Below are positions 36,721 through 50,252 of a stretch of 64,000 nucleotides of DNA, in pieces. Position 1 is the first letter of the stretch. Every line of letters begins with the position of its first letter. The stretch is from positions 60,122,861 to 60,186,860 of the forward strand of contig CM031860.1 of the NCBI GenBank assembly GCA_018697195.1. Direction: 5' to 3'. The notes beneath the pieces are model-generated. The model had not been told where the DNA came from and did not search any database. It saw only the letters and a list, made by a program, of their open reading frames with translations. This DNA comes from Certhia americana (taxonomy: Eukaryota; Chordata; Aves; Passeriformes; Certhiidae). The position numbers and the translations under genes are program-made.

Positions 36721-39700
36721 TTGGAAGGAAAAAAATGTGGTTGAAAAAGATGCAAAATTTAGTACATTTCACAAAGGATGGTCAATTATTTGCATATTAG
36801 AAAAAAATAATTAAAATATTACAAACTAATTTAAACATTCCACTTGTACATTTAGAAATTGAGCTCACTCTTTTTCCATTTTGAACCATCTTCAGATTTT
36901 TAGGTTTTTTACTTTGTGTACAAGTACTCTTTTAAAGTTGAAATTAAATGAACTTTTTTAAAAACTATTTTAGTCAAAAAGAAGTAATTTTTGAGATAAT
37001 TTTTCACTCATAAAATCTTGCACTATTTGAGGGTTTGCTCTGATTTGGACAGAAGCATGTCTGGAATTTCCAAACGGCTTCACAAAGCAGAAGTTTGGAG
37101 CTTCCGTTTCCATGCAGCTTTATTACAAAATTACTTAGTAAAGCCCAGAGAGAGGAACCAATGCATTTTTCAGTTCAGTTTCCACTTGAATTGAGCTATG
37201 ACTGAAGCTGTTCCAGGACAAATTGAAGAGAACTTCATAATAATGGTTTTGGTTAAGGAAAAAAATAAAAAAGAGTTAGCAATTCAAACTTTTTGACAAG
37301 TCCCATTCCTAAAAGACAAACAAACCCCTTACTAGCAATTTCAGTGCTATCGGCCAATAATGGTCTCCATCTAGTGTTATGAAACTATAGATGAGGTTGA
37401 ACTAAGCTCAGTCAGACAGTTTAATCTATTCAACACTAAAAGGATGTCCTTGAAATAAAAATATTAAAGAATTAGTTATTTTTGGCTGGATTTTTTTCCA
37501 TTTGCTTTATTTTATCTAACAGTAGTTAATACACCCACAGATTTGTACCCAACAGAAATCGCATCCAGGTTTTACTGGGGAAATATTCCATAAAAGCATT
37601 TAATTAAGTTGCAAATAGTCCAAGGGTTGTTAATATTTACCCTGTAGAAGATGGGCTTCCTTTGTTTGCAGACCTTGATGCGAAAATTATTTTGACCTCA
37701 CTGGGAATAATGGGGGTGATATTTGGTTAATGGTGTTGGCACAGGGACATAACACAGGTGCCCTTTTACTGAGCTGGTGCCTGGCAGGGTGATGTACTGA
37801 GAGTGACAGGGTCTGACTTGTCCTGGAGAGCATCAGGCTCTGTGTGAGGGATGAGAAATCCAGGGACAGCCACAGGCAGATGCTTTGCAGCTGCAGGCTG
37901 CAAACCTGCTTGGATCATGGGAGCAGGCTTTAATTTAATGGACTCTTTTGAGGAGTGTTATTTGTCTGTTAGCAAGAATATTCTCAGCTGGCCTCCAGGT
38001 GAGACCATGTAGTGCCACAGCAGAGAAAACCCCAGGTAGGTCCCCAGTGGCCTCTGTATTTTGAGGTACAGTCGACAAACTGAATTTGGCATTTTTATGT
38101 GTGCTGTGTGTTCTTTCAGGTTGTTTTATTACTCTTGGAAGTGCCTCACTTCCCCATAAAAAGCAGAACTCCATGGGTTTTGTGCACATGTTGGGGGAGA
38201 GCGAGAGTATCCCCATCAGGTATTAGTTCAGCCTCTGTGCCTAGCAAGGGGTTCCTCCCAAAACTGCAAGCTCTCACAGCAGTGGGGACTGTGCTCCTGG
38301 TCACACCACCATACCCTGGGGGACTGTCCTGCCACACTCCTGTTATTCAGTGGGGCCTGAGGCAGTGTTGTAGTGCTGCAAATGAGGTGTGTACTCTGAG
38401 ATGTGTGGAGAGATGGCACCAACCTCTTGTGTTCAGTCCAAAAGAAGCTGCAGACCTTTCCTGATCGTCAGAGCAATGAGAATACCTTTCTAGCCAGGGT
38501 AAAATAGGAAAAACATTCTGCAAATGATGCACAAGAGATAGTGGAAGATTCTGTGCATGGTTTGGACATGTGTCCAGAGATGAATGGATAAATTCCCACT
38601 TAGTTTTGTGCAAGATGAGGATAACCAGGTGGATGTCTGATATGGCTGGCTGAAGGGACAGAAATTTCTGATGGCTGATGGCAGTAAAGCTGAAATGATG
38701 CCACATCTAACCACGGCTGAGTGCAAACCCAAGTGTGGAGATAGAATTTGCTTTGCTGTTTTTTATGTTTTTTTCAAAGCAGTTGAATGCAGTAATTCCA
38801 GTTTTCCTTCTAAATCTTAAAGATTGCTTTCTAAATCTCTGCAAACTGCAGCAGGTACCTGAAAATGGTGCCAGTCACCATTTAATATATGTAGCATTCG
38901 CTCTATCTGCTCAGAGCTCAGCCATCAAGCCAGATCTTAGAAAGACTTTCAGAGAAGAATATTAGCCTCTTTCCAAGATTAAATATGCACTTAAAATGCT
39001 GTTTTCAGATGGTATTTTGTTCTGGGGTTGAACACCACAGTTAAATGTGGTGTAGTCTCTAAATAAGCATAAAGACTGGACAAACTTGTTCCGAGGAGTG
39101 ATAAATCCTGGCAATATATACCATTCCTGAGAAGAAACTGAGACCTTGCTGTACTCCAGAAGAACAGAAATAGCAGGCCACTGGAAAATGTAGTATGAGA
39201 AAATGCATGGGCTGCCTTGGGGGAGAGGGGAAGGTGGCCCCTTAAATCCTTTCCTACTCTTTACTTCTGTGACTCATCCAGACCTGCCTGTAATGGGCTG
39301 TTGCATCGCCACATTGTTAGTTTAACTTCTTTGTATCCTGAACAGCCAGTGGGTCGGTAAAAGAAGCTCTTTGTGCCTTCGGTGGGAGAGAATGGCACAC
39401 AGGTTGTTCTTGGAACAGGCCCAGGGAAAGTGTGGGGTGAGGAGGGAGAAGGGAGTAAAAGAAACTCCCCAGTAAAGGGAAAAGAAGGAAAAGGAAAAAA
39501 GGTGTCTGTTTCACAAACCCTGACCTTCGGCAGAACTGCCATTTCCTGAGACTGCACAAAATGTACTGTTCTCAGGCCTGGCACAGAGGAATAGAGGCAG
39601 ACACTGACAGTGCCCCAGAGCTGCCTTCCCCAGGCCCCAGGGGAAAGCTGAAGGGCAGCCAGGTGAGCAGGTCCCTGATCCTGCTGTGCCTCAGAGCAAT

Positions 39701-39850
39701 GAGAGCTGAGCAGCAGCGCTTGGCTTGGCTGGCAGCGGAAGGAGGAGCTGCAGTAACCATTGCATTTCACAGGGCAGTTGGAAAGGACAGCAATTCCAGA
39801 AACTGTGTTGTCTTTGAACCATGCTGCTAACTGGCATGAACAGCAATATA

Positions 39851-40102
39851 ACCTGAGGGAAGCTGTGTCTGGGGAGGTTTAGGGTGGTTATCAGGAAAAG
39901 GCTCTTTACCTAGAACATGGCTGGGCACTGGAACAGTCTCCCCAAGAGAGTCATCACAGCCTGAGGGAGATCAAGTAGTATTTCAACAATGATTTCAGGC
40001 ACATGATGGGATTTTGGGGATTTTCCTGTGCAGGGCCAGGAGCTGGACTCAATGATCCTTTTATCCCTCCCAGTTTGGGATATTCTGTGATTCTGGGATT
40101 CT
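39851..40102 (+). mobile_element. CR1 LINE, 5'-truncated 3' end
   Basis: Plus-strand CR1 3' end. Blocks are 'gaagctgtgtctggggaggttta', 'ggtggttatcaggaaaaggctcttt', 'ctgggcactggaacagtctcccc', 'tgcagggccaggagctgg', 'actcaatgatcctt', and the terminal ATTCTGTGATTCTGGGATTCT. The 'gggccaggagctggactcaatgatcctt' signature is shared exactly with the copy ending at 60546, so the two belong to the same or a closely related subfamily. Confidence 0.93.
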
Positions 40103-41546
40103 TTGGTGCTCCATGGGTAAATCTGCTGCAGAGAAAAGTCAAAAAGTTAAACTGCTTGGAGTATAGACAAGATCTGTGGCTATTCCAAGAGGAGCAGCCA
40201 AGTCAGATGGGGACCATTTTTCTGGTAACAGAGTCCAAACGGTGAATAGTCAGGGAGGAGCCTTATCAGTTCAGAATAACTTCATTCTCCCTGCCTTGGG
40301 GAACAATGCATTTATTTGGGTCAACTGTGACAGTGCTAGCACTGGAAAGGAAAGCTGAGGGGGAATGGCTACATGCCATGTTCCAGCAGCCCTTCTTCAG
40401 TGTCAGCAATGGACAATAGGGACTTTTTATCACCAACATATTTCCCAGAAAACTTCAATGGATGTATTTCATCCTAGATAGAAATGAGTCATGAGGTGTT
40501 ATAGAAATTGAAAGCTTTGTGGCTGAGAGGGAACTGGGGTTATAATTACGGAACAAGCATCATCCCCAGAAAGACAATGGAGCCAGAAGCATTGAGGGCT
40601 TGGGCAAGCCAGTTGCACCTTGATGGCAGCTGGGTCTGTCTTTTCTCCTTCAATCACTGGGCAAAATAATGTGCTTGAACAAGAGAATGAGTGAAATATC
40701 ATCAGGAAGATCCCTTCTTTCTTTGTTTCTGTTTCACAGAAAAGTGATTATTTTCTACAGAAAAGAGAGCATTTCTTTGAGGGAGGGACACAGGCCTCAT
40801 CTTTCCTTGTGCCTGGAGATTCTGGATAGTGAAATCCCTCCAGAATGTGAGGTGTTTCTGTTCCAGTTCCAGCTCTGACTCAGAAAAAACAAATTCCTTA
40901 TTGCTTGCAAGACAAAGCAAACAGAGAATAGTTCAAATGTCTTTCATGTTCCATATTTTTTCTTTTAGTGTGAATCTTGCATTTTTCCATGGCTCAAATT
41001 AATGCTGAACATCTGCTTGGCTAAGTTATCTGGGACACTGCAGGAGAGAGGGAAACATCTTGAGAGGTGTCATAATCTACATCTATCATGCATGTAGTGT
41101 TACTATATTGTAGTTTAATAGTTTTTGCTAAGCTTTTCACCAAATCCCAGAAACTGAATGGATACATCCAAACGGTGTGATCCTTTCCCAACTTCTGGAT
41201 CTTAGGCTGAACTTACCACATCCTCGTTATGCACCAAAAAGAGACATGTCTGATTGTCTGCTCAGGTTTCTGGATGAGAGTAGTATGGATAACTAGGAAA
41301 TTCAGAATGGTAAAATGCTGTGTAGCTCACCCTCCCTGCAGCTGAGACACATCCAAAGTCAGCACAGACAGAGACTTGAAAATCGTCATTGGCACTGATA
41401 TGCTAATTGTTATGAGCAGCAAAAAGTGGATATGTCTGTAAATGCCAGATGGGAATTTGCCTGATCCTTCCTCTATTCGTCTCCTCAAATAGAGAGACTT
41501 TCCTCCTCATTTAAAACCTCAATAAGCTGTTTCTTGAGAGGAAAGG

Positions 41547-41549
<3 letters not shown>
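40103..41549. other. Unique sequence, no gene recognised
   Basis: No gene, RNA or dispersed repeat is recognised. Open frames are under 82 codons. Confidence 0.55.

Positions 41550-41580
<31 letters not shown>
41550..41580 (+). repeat. (GT)15 microsatellite
   Basis: Fifteen uninterrupted GT units on the plus strand. It lies 81 bases before the poly-G tract. Confidence 0.97.
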
Positions 41581-41582
<2 letters not shown>

Positions 41583-41661
41583 CCTTTTTTTTCATGACTC
41601 CAGGGCAGTCTGGACAAGGAAGTTGTGGTGAGTCGCTTATTTTGCTATCTGTTTTCCAAGT

Positions 41662-41713
41662 GGGGGGGGGGGGGGGTGGGGGGGGGGGGGGGGGAGGGGG
41701 GGGGGGGGGGGGT

Positions 41714-41747
<34 letters not shown>
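41662..41747 (+). repeat. 86-base poly-G tract, three interruptions
   Basis: Eighty-three of 86 bases are guanine. The exceptions are T at 41677, A at 41695 and T at 41713, and the last uninterrupted run is 34 G. An open frame across it would encode polyglycine, which is only a consequence of the repeat. The tract could form stacked G-quadruplexes on the plus strand. Tracts of this purity and length are rare, and homopolymer length is often misassembled, so the exact length is doubtful. Confidence 0.93.
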
Positions 41748-41748
<1 letters not shown>

Positions 41749-44700
41749 GTTGAGTTGTTAGTGCTGTGTTAGCAGCATGTTGGTTCAGTCAGTCAGTCTG
41801 GGTGTCTTGGCTTTATTCTGTCTGAAGAGTTCTGCAGATAATATGTCATGTCTCAAGTGAATGGTTTGACCAAAGCCTTTTCTGGGTTGACATATGTCTG
41901 GGAGAATGACTAAGGAAGGTAAGCAGTAACCTACAGCAGGCCATTCACATGGGATAGGGAAGACCTGGTCTGCAGACTTTATTCTCTCCTTTGACCATAT
42001 AACTCTTGCCTGACAGGCTTTATTGCAGCACAGGTTCAGTAGGACAGATAAAGCAGGAGTCCTTTTTTCCTATCAGCCAGGCTCTTCTGTGTCTTGACAG
42101 CTCCTGCCAAAAGGAAAATAAATGATGGTTTGAGTTAATAAGTTTAGTGAGAAAACTAAATTTCATACAATAAAGCACACATGGGCTGGGTGATGGCTTT
42201 TTTTCTTAGAGATGTTCATGTGCTCACCTGGAGTTGTGAACTTAACTTTATCATTAAGTCATCAGAGATCACCCAGACCTTCAGCAAGCAGGGAGAGGCA
42301 GGAGTTCAAACATGTGAGAGTATTAAACACCTCCTAGGTTGCTTCCTGCTCTGCATGTCAGTTTTTGGGATCCTAAATCCAAAGACACCAATGATTTTAC
42401 TTGCTTTAAAAGGGTTTCTATTATCCAAGACTGAGTTTTGATACCCCTGGTCTGCCATGCAAGCTCTTGTCATAATGCCTGTTCTTCTCAGGTGCCCATG
42501 CAGGTGCTCTGAGCAGTGTTTTTGTCACTGTAGCCTGTGCTTCCTTTGCCCAAACATCGCATTTCAGCTGACACTGATGCCAGCTAAACCAGAACAGAAG
42601 CATTCAGCTCAGGATCCTGGCTCTTAGTTTGAGTGTTTGGCACTCTTCTGCGATTACACACTAAGAAGAACCAGAGGCTGGGCAGAGCTGGTCAGTCCTC
42701 ATGCCTGACTGCAGCTCAGTCTGCTCTCACCAGTTTGCCCTGGTGGCTCAACAGCCATATCAGAAATCACATTTTGGTGCCTCTTTCATTTCCAGAATAC
42801 ATCATGAACATTAACCATAACATCCCTGTTAAGTACCATTAGGTTCAATGGTCAAAATGTAATAACTTGCAGACAACATTCTGTTATCCAAGACAGCAGT
42901 TTCCCACTGTGAACAGCTGAAAATAACCTGGAACATAGTGGTAATACATACATAGTGTTATGTATTATATCAGTGTTCCTTGATGAGACAGATCCTGACC
43001 AATATCTTAGGGCATGCATCAGTCTGGTGTCAGCATCCAGAATTATGTTTCATGTCTAGAGTATTAAAACCAGGTGCTTGAGTATGTGAAAGCTAAATTG
43101 GTGAGAAAATAATAATTAAAAAAAATATATATTTTTAAAATTATACAGGTAGAATAGATATTGCTCTTAATTTAACTAGGAATAACACACTGATTACATG
43201 ATTTCATGCAGTCTTACATGTGGAAAGTTGTTGCTTATGACCAATGGATAGCTGTAACACCAGAAGGGTGAATGTAGCTGAATACCAGTGCTCAGCCTGG
43301 TTCTCCTGCAAGGCTGAAGTCTGCTCTAAGACAACTCAGGTCACTGCAGCACCATGTGCAGCAATATTCTCCAGTGAAGGAGAGACCAGGAACTCCTCTG
43401 AAGCTAAAATTGACTTTTGATGCAACATGTCAAAAGTCATCCTGAACAAAACTCCACAAAAAAAGGGGGTTCAACACTTGCTGAACTGCAAAACATTCAC
43501 CAGCTGGATTCAGCTCACTTGGGGCTGGCCCTTTGAAAACCACGGCTTCTTTGATCCCAGTCCGAGCAACACTGTTGGACCTCTGCTGTACAATGAGCTG
43601 GAGGTCAGTAAAACATTTCTTAGTTGTGGTGGAATCATTCAAGTTGGAATTTGTTAAATCAGGGGCACAATTCCATGGGTAGAAATTGAACTCTACTAGT
43701 GACATTTTTTTTTTCTTATTACACTTTAAAGAATTAAATCGTGCAGGTTTTTTGCTTCCATTAAAAACAAGTTGGCAGATTTAGCATTTTGTTACTTTGA
43801 AGTCCCTCTTTTATTCTTCCCCAAAGGGCTTTAACTTTCAGACATGGTTATCCTTAAAAATATATTTTATATGTTGGTTTTGAAACCTTACAAAGGATAT
43901 GGCATTGGAGAAATTCAGGATGGAATGACTTTCCAGGGGCAACAGTCAGGGAACAGCAAAATATCTCCATTTTTCTTCCGCCCCCACATTTCCTTTCAGT
44001 TTCCAGTATATTTAATTTGCCATCAGTTCGTTCTAGCTCCTGTACAGAGTTTAATGCTGAACTTTTAGATAAGCTTTTCTTAGGATTAGTTTCTACTGAA
44101 ACTGGTTCCAGAGGATTTGCCCATTCCCAGCAGCAATTTGAGTTGCTGCTCCTTCACAAACAAAACCATAATTCATGTGTTAGAGCAATGTTACTAAAAT
44201 ATTGAAAAGCAAGCCAAACCCTTATAGATCAAAGTGTGATTTGTGATAGATAAGAGCAGTGCAGGCTCACTGTAAATGCAGAGAAACGTGAAGGACACTG
44301 CTACACCTGATTTGCCCTCTCTAATGCTGGAAGTACAAATATAACTTTTGTGGAAATGAATACCCCAAAAATCAACTGGAATATGTGTGTTTGTGAGCCA
44401 AGGCATTCTACATGGTCTGAAAATCTCAAGTGCCTTTGATGACATGACCATAAAGCCAGTGAGAGAAGACAGGAATTGCCATGCACCCCTAGAGTGTTTC
44501 CCAGTGATCAGGCTCCAAGCAGAGATTTCCCTTGCAGAGAACTCAGTGCTTGTGCCCACTGGAAGATGACCTGAAAACTTCACTGGAAAATTCTTATTGT
44601 CACCTTCTTTTCCATTTCCTTTTTCCTAACAGCCTTTAAATCTTCAGGGGAAGTGGAAAATTTTGGAATTATCTACCCAGTGACAAGTAAAACACTGTCT

Positions 44701-44796
44701 TTTTGCAGTTACCACTATCATTTTCTGTGCAATATTTATGAAACAACCCCCCACAAATAGTTTCTGATTACACCAAAACAGGAGAGGAAACATTTA
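41748..44796. other. Unique sequence, no gene recognised
   Basis: No gene or dispersed repeat is recognised. A short (TCAG)n run lies near 41786-41798, and an A/T-rich patch near 43108-43142. Confidence 0.55.
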
Positions 44797-44830
44797 TAGA
44801 ATCACAGAATGGTTTGGAGACGTGGATGTT
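44797..44830 (-). mobile_element. CR1 LINE, terminal scrap
   Basis: The plus strand reads 'atagaatcacagaatggttt' and then 'ggaga', the complement of a CR1 terminus. Only about 34 bases are recognisable before the sequence becomes unrelated. It is either an extremely short insertion or the remnant of an eroded copy. Confidence 0.6.
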
Positions 44831-47800
44831 ATAGGTAGAGTTAATTTATATTTCTTTTAAGATGAAATAAGGTTCTAGAGGTACATAGTTTTAATTGTTT
44901 TAAACTCCCCCAAGTAACATATAGAGGGGAATCACTCTTCTTGTTGCCAGTTCTCACTTGTGAAAAGTCTTTACAGACTTACAGTGTTATACCATATTTT
45001 TATTATTTCAAAACCGACATTTTCCACTAGTTGAAACTAACCTTCAGTTCAGAGAGCAACATCTCTGTGTCTCAGACTTGCCAAATCAAATTCCTTTTGC
45101 AAACTCCAAAGAATTATGTCATCTCCTTCTATATACAATTTTCCTTCCTCTTGCTAACGTCCTCAGTGAGGCTCTAACAATAAGCCTTTCAGTGTTAACA
45201 TTGTTTGACATGCACAATGTGGCACATGCAGAACTGTCCCTTTTGCCTTGGCAGTCCTTCAAACCCTGGGCTGTTCCATGGCTTCATGTAAAGTTTAAGT
45301 CAAGAGTAAATATGCCACTAAGTGTGCCTCACCTGATGGGCTAATGGTTCTGAGGGGGTGGAATTGTCTTTCTCATGGTGCTTTCTCCTGTTTGATCTCT
45401 GGTTATGAAATGTCACAGATCCCAGGAGACTCACTTAAATTTGAGTCTGACTTTGAAAGCTCACTGTGATACTGAATATGGCAAGAAGTGCTAAAGGAAG
45501 ATTCAGATTAAAACTGTGCAGAGGTAGTTCAGAAAACAAGGTAACATTATTCATACTGTGCTTTGTACAAAGGTCCTTTACTGCTTTCATAGGGGAGAAT
45601 TGATTATTAACAATAGTTTTCCTTACTTGAATATCTGCTCAAGACAGCTTTTTACTTATACAGGAAGTGGAGAGATTGCTGAGCTCCTGGTTTGCTCAAA
45701 TCTGTCTACTCTGCTGACAAATATCCTGGCCTATCCTTGGTCCTTTTGAATTAACCCACCACAACTGTGCAAATGCCTGAAATGAGATTTTCACGCTTAA
45801 GCAAGGATTTGAGTTACTGAGTGATGTGGAAAATGAGAAGAGTAAGAGGAATGAGTAACATGGAGGGTGTACAAAAGAGGAAGAAGGTGAAATGTGGGTT
45901 TTTCAGCGGTGGGAGAGCAGAGAGCCTGAGGAAGAGTACCAAATGTCAGAACTTTGCACTTGGAAGATAAAGAAACCCCATGGGAAGCAGTAAAAGAAGG
46001 AGCTAGAGTTAGGGGAAGGTTAATTTTGCCTGAAGATTTGGAAGAGTTGTCCCAGAAGGAGATGGCCAAGCCAAAGGTGCTTGTGCAAAATCAAAAGAGA
46101 AGGCCTCTCATGTACTAGGGACAGTCCATACTGCTTTAGGAACAATATGGTGCTATCTCAAAGCAAGACAGAAGGCGGTGTGCTGTCCCTACTCTGAGAA
46201 TGCCTCCTGCATATGAGCACATATAAACAGTGTTCTTCAACAAAACTGATCTTTGCCTGCTGCCCAAGGTGGTCCCTGACAGGAAACGAGAATGCAATTA
46301 TTGTTGTGAAGAATGGCATCAGGATCCAACTGCAGATGTTCAACCTCAAGGAAGCAACTTTGAATGAGGTCAGGGTTTTGCAGAATGACATGCTGGTCCT
46401 TATCATTCAGGATATTATCATCAACCAAGGAAATAAAAAGCTTCTTTTATCTTCTTATAGACTCTGTAGCTATGATTGGGTTCTTTGGATGGTTATCTAA
46501 GGAGCAACAAACAAGATTTCTTATCCTTCCTGAGACTCAATCAACACAGAATTACTCCTGTAAATTTATAAGATGGTTGTTAGTTAGTTAGATTGTCCCT
46601 AACTTAATTTAAGTCTGTCAGTTCTAGAGTCTCTGCATGCTTAAATATACACTCACAACCACTGACTTAAATTGAAATTTCTCATGCCAAGCCTTCGACC
46701 ATGTAAGGCTGCCACTGGCTGGAAGTATGGAAATGGCAATGCTGATGTTTTTCTCCCCTGAGTCATCAACTACCATAAGCTGCCATGCAGGGGGAATTCC
46801 TTTTGCAGTTGCTGAGAACAGTCTCCATCAGACAGCAAGAACTGGCTAATGAGCTATTTCATAATCTCCTCATTCAGACACCATCCCAGAGAGTGAGAGG
46901 AAATGCTTCTGATAAATTTGCATCCTCAAATGTATTGATAAACACCTAATGGTACCTTGACACAAGACTGTTGATAAATGACAGTGGGTAATTTCGGATT
47001 CTGTTTCCATTTTTTAACATGTTACTTTTCAAAGGAGCAACCAGGGACTTCCTAATCTTTGAAATGAAAAATACGGATACAGCAAAGTGGTGGATTTAAC
47101 CTCTGAGCAAGTATGTGTTAATTTCAGTTCCTGAGTGTGCTGCATTAAACTGTTCTTGACAGATTTTAATATTAATTTTGGACACTGTACATTAATAAAT
47201 AAGTATTACCTTTGTTATTTTAAGTGCAGTGGTTTTCCTTAGTTGAGAAAGCCTGGCGCTTTCATTTGATTTATATGATGCTATGTTAAAAAAAGGTAGT
47301 AATGATACGTGTGTTATTCGTGTACTTGGAAGTCTCAAAGGACTTTAAATATATCTTGACATGTATGCTCATAAATTCTATCTAAGGTAGACATTTTGGC
47401 AAACTGGATATGGAATTAATGTTCCTGAGACTTCCAAACACCATTGATCAAAAATACTTTCAAAATTCTCCAGAATGCCAAACTGATTTCTTTTGAACCC
47501 GTCTGTGTGGTCAGTGCACCATCTATCAAATTGTCTTCAGCTTGGAGCCATAGTCTGTGGGCCCAGACTGCATTTCATTGCAAATTCTTCACACCACAAA
47601 GGCTGGATTCCATCAGTTTGAGTTGGAGCAGTTGAGTGTGAGTGTCTAACGAAGAAGTGAAACATGAGTACAGAGCTCATTGTTCCAAACGTGCATCTGT
47701 TTATGAGTTTCTCAGGGGTGAGTTTTTACACTCAATCCGAAGTGTGAAATGTAAAAGCTTTTGCAAACTGTGTGTTTACTTTCAGCAGTGAGCCACACGA

Positions 47801-48994
47801 TCTTTGTGGGGTGGATTTGGACTTGAGACTATTTGGGAGAGGCAGAATCAAACACAGCAGCAGGCTGAGAGCAGGATTTTGGGTTTGCTTCCCCCTCTGT
47901 ATATAAGCTTAACTCCTCTGGGACTTTTGTCACAAATCTTTTGTAACTGTTAATACTATAGACTGCTTTGGGCATTAAGATTAATTTCTCCTTTCTTTCT
48001 CTATGTGCTGACAGCTACAAACATGGCCTTCAGGTAAGGGTGTAATTCCAATAAGCATTGCTGCATTCTGGTCTACACAGCTGGCCCAAGTGGGGGCCAT
48101 GAAGGTTATTTACCTCAGGAAAAACAGATGACAACCTAGTATTTCTTTGGCAGAAAGAATTACTCTGGATGTTACAATAACAATGCAGAAATCAGTGGCT
48201 TGTGGTTCCAAGTCCTTGCCAGGCCTTTCTCCCTCCCCAAATGTGCCCTTGATATCTCTCCATGTGTGCTGCCGGGTCATCCTCACCTACTGCCTTTTTG
48301 GTGCTCTCTGCAGCTTTTGGAGACCAGTCTGTTACTGGCCCTGACTGCTTGTGTCCATGAGCATGTTTCCTCTGTAATTTAGGGATGATAGAGATTTAAA
48401 TATTTATAATAGGGTTTACTCAGTCACCACCCCCACCCCCCACAAGATCATTCTAGTTCCCACTGATCTGGCAAAATATAATTCAAACCATCTTCTTGTC
48501 TGATCATCTTTTCAAAATGCGGAATGAGTCTTTCTGTCTCTGGTGGATCTCCTATGTTTCTCCAAAATCTGCTCATTTTGGTTCCTGGACCTAGCTTCTT
48601 TCCAGTACAACTGTTTCAGTCTCTGAAATGATACTCTTGGCTCTTGTGGCAGAAACCTGAAATAGTGCTGTGACACTTTTTTGGGTGACCCCACAGCATT
48701 CAGAGCCATCTTCCAAACTTTATTGAGCCTGTTCTTCCTCATAACTCTGCTCACACCAAGCAAAATGCTTCTCCTAAAAGTTCACTGTTTGAATGTGTGA
48801 GAAACCTTCTATAAACTGAAAATTTCTTCTTCAGCAGAAATGAGCATTTTTTCATTTTGCAATGTAGAAGGCTTGTTCAAGATCCACACTTCTGTGTTTC
48901 TTTTCAGTAACCACATTTGAGAATTTATGAAGGACCTGAGTTTACCCAGCACTTTGGAAAGTGTTATGATATATTTTACTGTCTTTTTAGAGTG

Positions 48995-49040
48995 TTTTTT
49001 TGTTGTTGTTGTTTTTTTTTTTGTTTTTGTTTTTTTTTTT
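48995..49040 (+). repeat. T-rich low-complexity tract with GTT units
   Basis: Thymine runs are separated by GTT repeats over about 46 bases on the plus strand. The open frame across it gives a Phe/Val run with no coding meaning. Confidence 0.9.
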
Positions 49041-50232
49041 AATTCAAAGGAATGGAATATGCTGTTCCCAGTCTTTTTTGGAAGGCTTGTTGCACGTAAC
49101 CAGATGAACTACTATTGAACCTTACTAATAGACGATGAGCTTGCTGGTATACAGGCAAGCTTGCAATTTCTAGATACACAGAATTTAATAAACCCAACAA
49201 AACACTTAGAATTCAAAGTTTAAAGGGCTCAGGGGCCATCTCCAATATTAGTGTACCTGTGTTTGCCTGTTTCTTTCCAGAAGTACATGTGCTAGTGCTT
49301 ACAGTGAGAGGACAGCATTAAAATATGAACAGAATGAACTGGGAGCAGAATTTGAATATTTCTGGGAATAAATTTCTCAAGGAGAGCTTCTTGCTTTACC
49401 AGGCAGTGCCAAAGTCTGCATCACATTTTCGCTATGATTTGTATGTAAAGTCAAAATCCTGTGTAAGCAAAAAAACTCCACAGAAATCTGTGTGTTGAAA
49501 AACATTTGCAGAGCTTAATCTTCCACAGAACCTTTGTTTTCTTTCTGTAAGAGGAGATTTTTCCTTCCCATTAGGTTTATTAGCAAATATCTTTTTAACT
49601 ATACTCACGCTTCTTTGCTCTCACTTTCCTATTGACACTGCACTTACTTGGCCATCAGAGAGCAGCAATAAAAATACGAGTTCTTCTCAAAGACTCTAGA
49701 AAGCTCTGTAGTGTTATCTGGATTTCAAAAAAATATCCTAATGCTGGCAGTCTTAGCCATCCAAACCTGATCCATGGGTCTCACAGATGTGACAGGCTCC
49801 TTCCTCCACGGTTAAAAGTTGTCACTTCACTTCACTACATGTCCTGTTCTGGTGTATTTTCCCCTTGTTTGGGGCATTTTGTGTTTTTGAGTCCAACACA
49901 GTACAATGGGCAGGGTGGCCCACATTCCTAAAAGTGAACAGGATTCCTGTACCATTCCCTTTGGTGGACTGTCTGTTCTTTATGCTGAGTTGAATGCTGA
50001 TTCCTTTTCAAGCCAGCTCCTTCATGAAAATTTTGTTTTCCTCTGTCCAGCTCCCTGAGTAGGAGAGAAGCTTCTGCTGAAGACACATGATGCTTTGTCT
50101 GGTCAGCCAGAGATATATAATCGTCTTGGCCATGAAACAAAGAAATTTCATAACAATAACTTTTATCTGGTCCGTTCTCTAAATATGATGCATTTGCCAG
50201 TTTTTCTCTTCTCTCCTTCTCTCTCTCACATT

Positions 50233-50252
50233 AAAAAAAAAAAAAAAAAAAA
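50233..50252. repeat. Poly-A homopolymer, 20 bases
   Basis: Twenty adenines, then GG and six more A. They are preceded by a pyrimidine-rich CTCTCT stretch (about 50207-50229). Confidence 0.93.

Larger units (their letters stand above)
35018..39850. other. Unique sequence, no gene recognised
   Basis: About 4.8 kb without a recognised gene or dispersed repeat. A minus-strand frame open for 169 codons (39261-39770) has a translation with no domain and lies in GC-richer sequence where stops are scarcer. The 36.55-36.72 kb segment is discussed separately. Confidence 0.5.

Noticed and set aside
39261..39770. 169-codon minus-strand open frame
   Set aside because: Pro/Ser/Phe-rich translation from a GC-richer, purine-rich stretch. 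No recognisable domain or signal.
41534..41761. Glycine-rich open frame
   Set aside because: Purely the translation of (GT)n and poly-G repeats.
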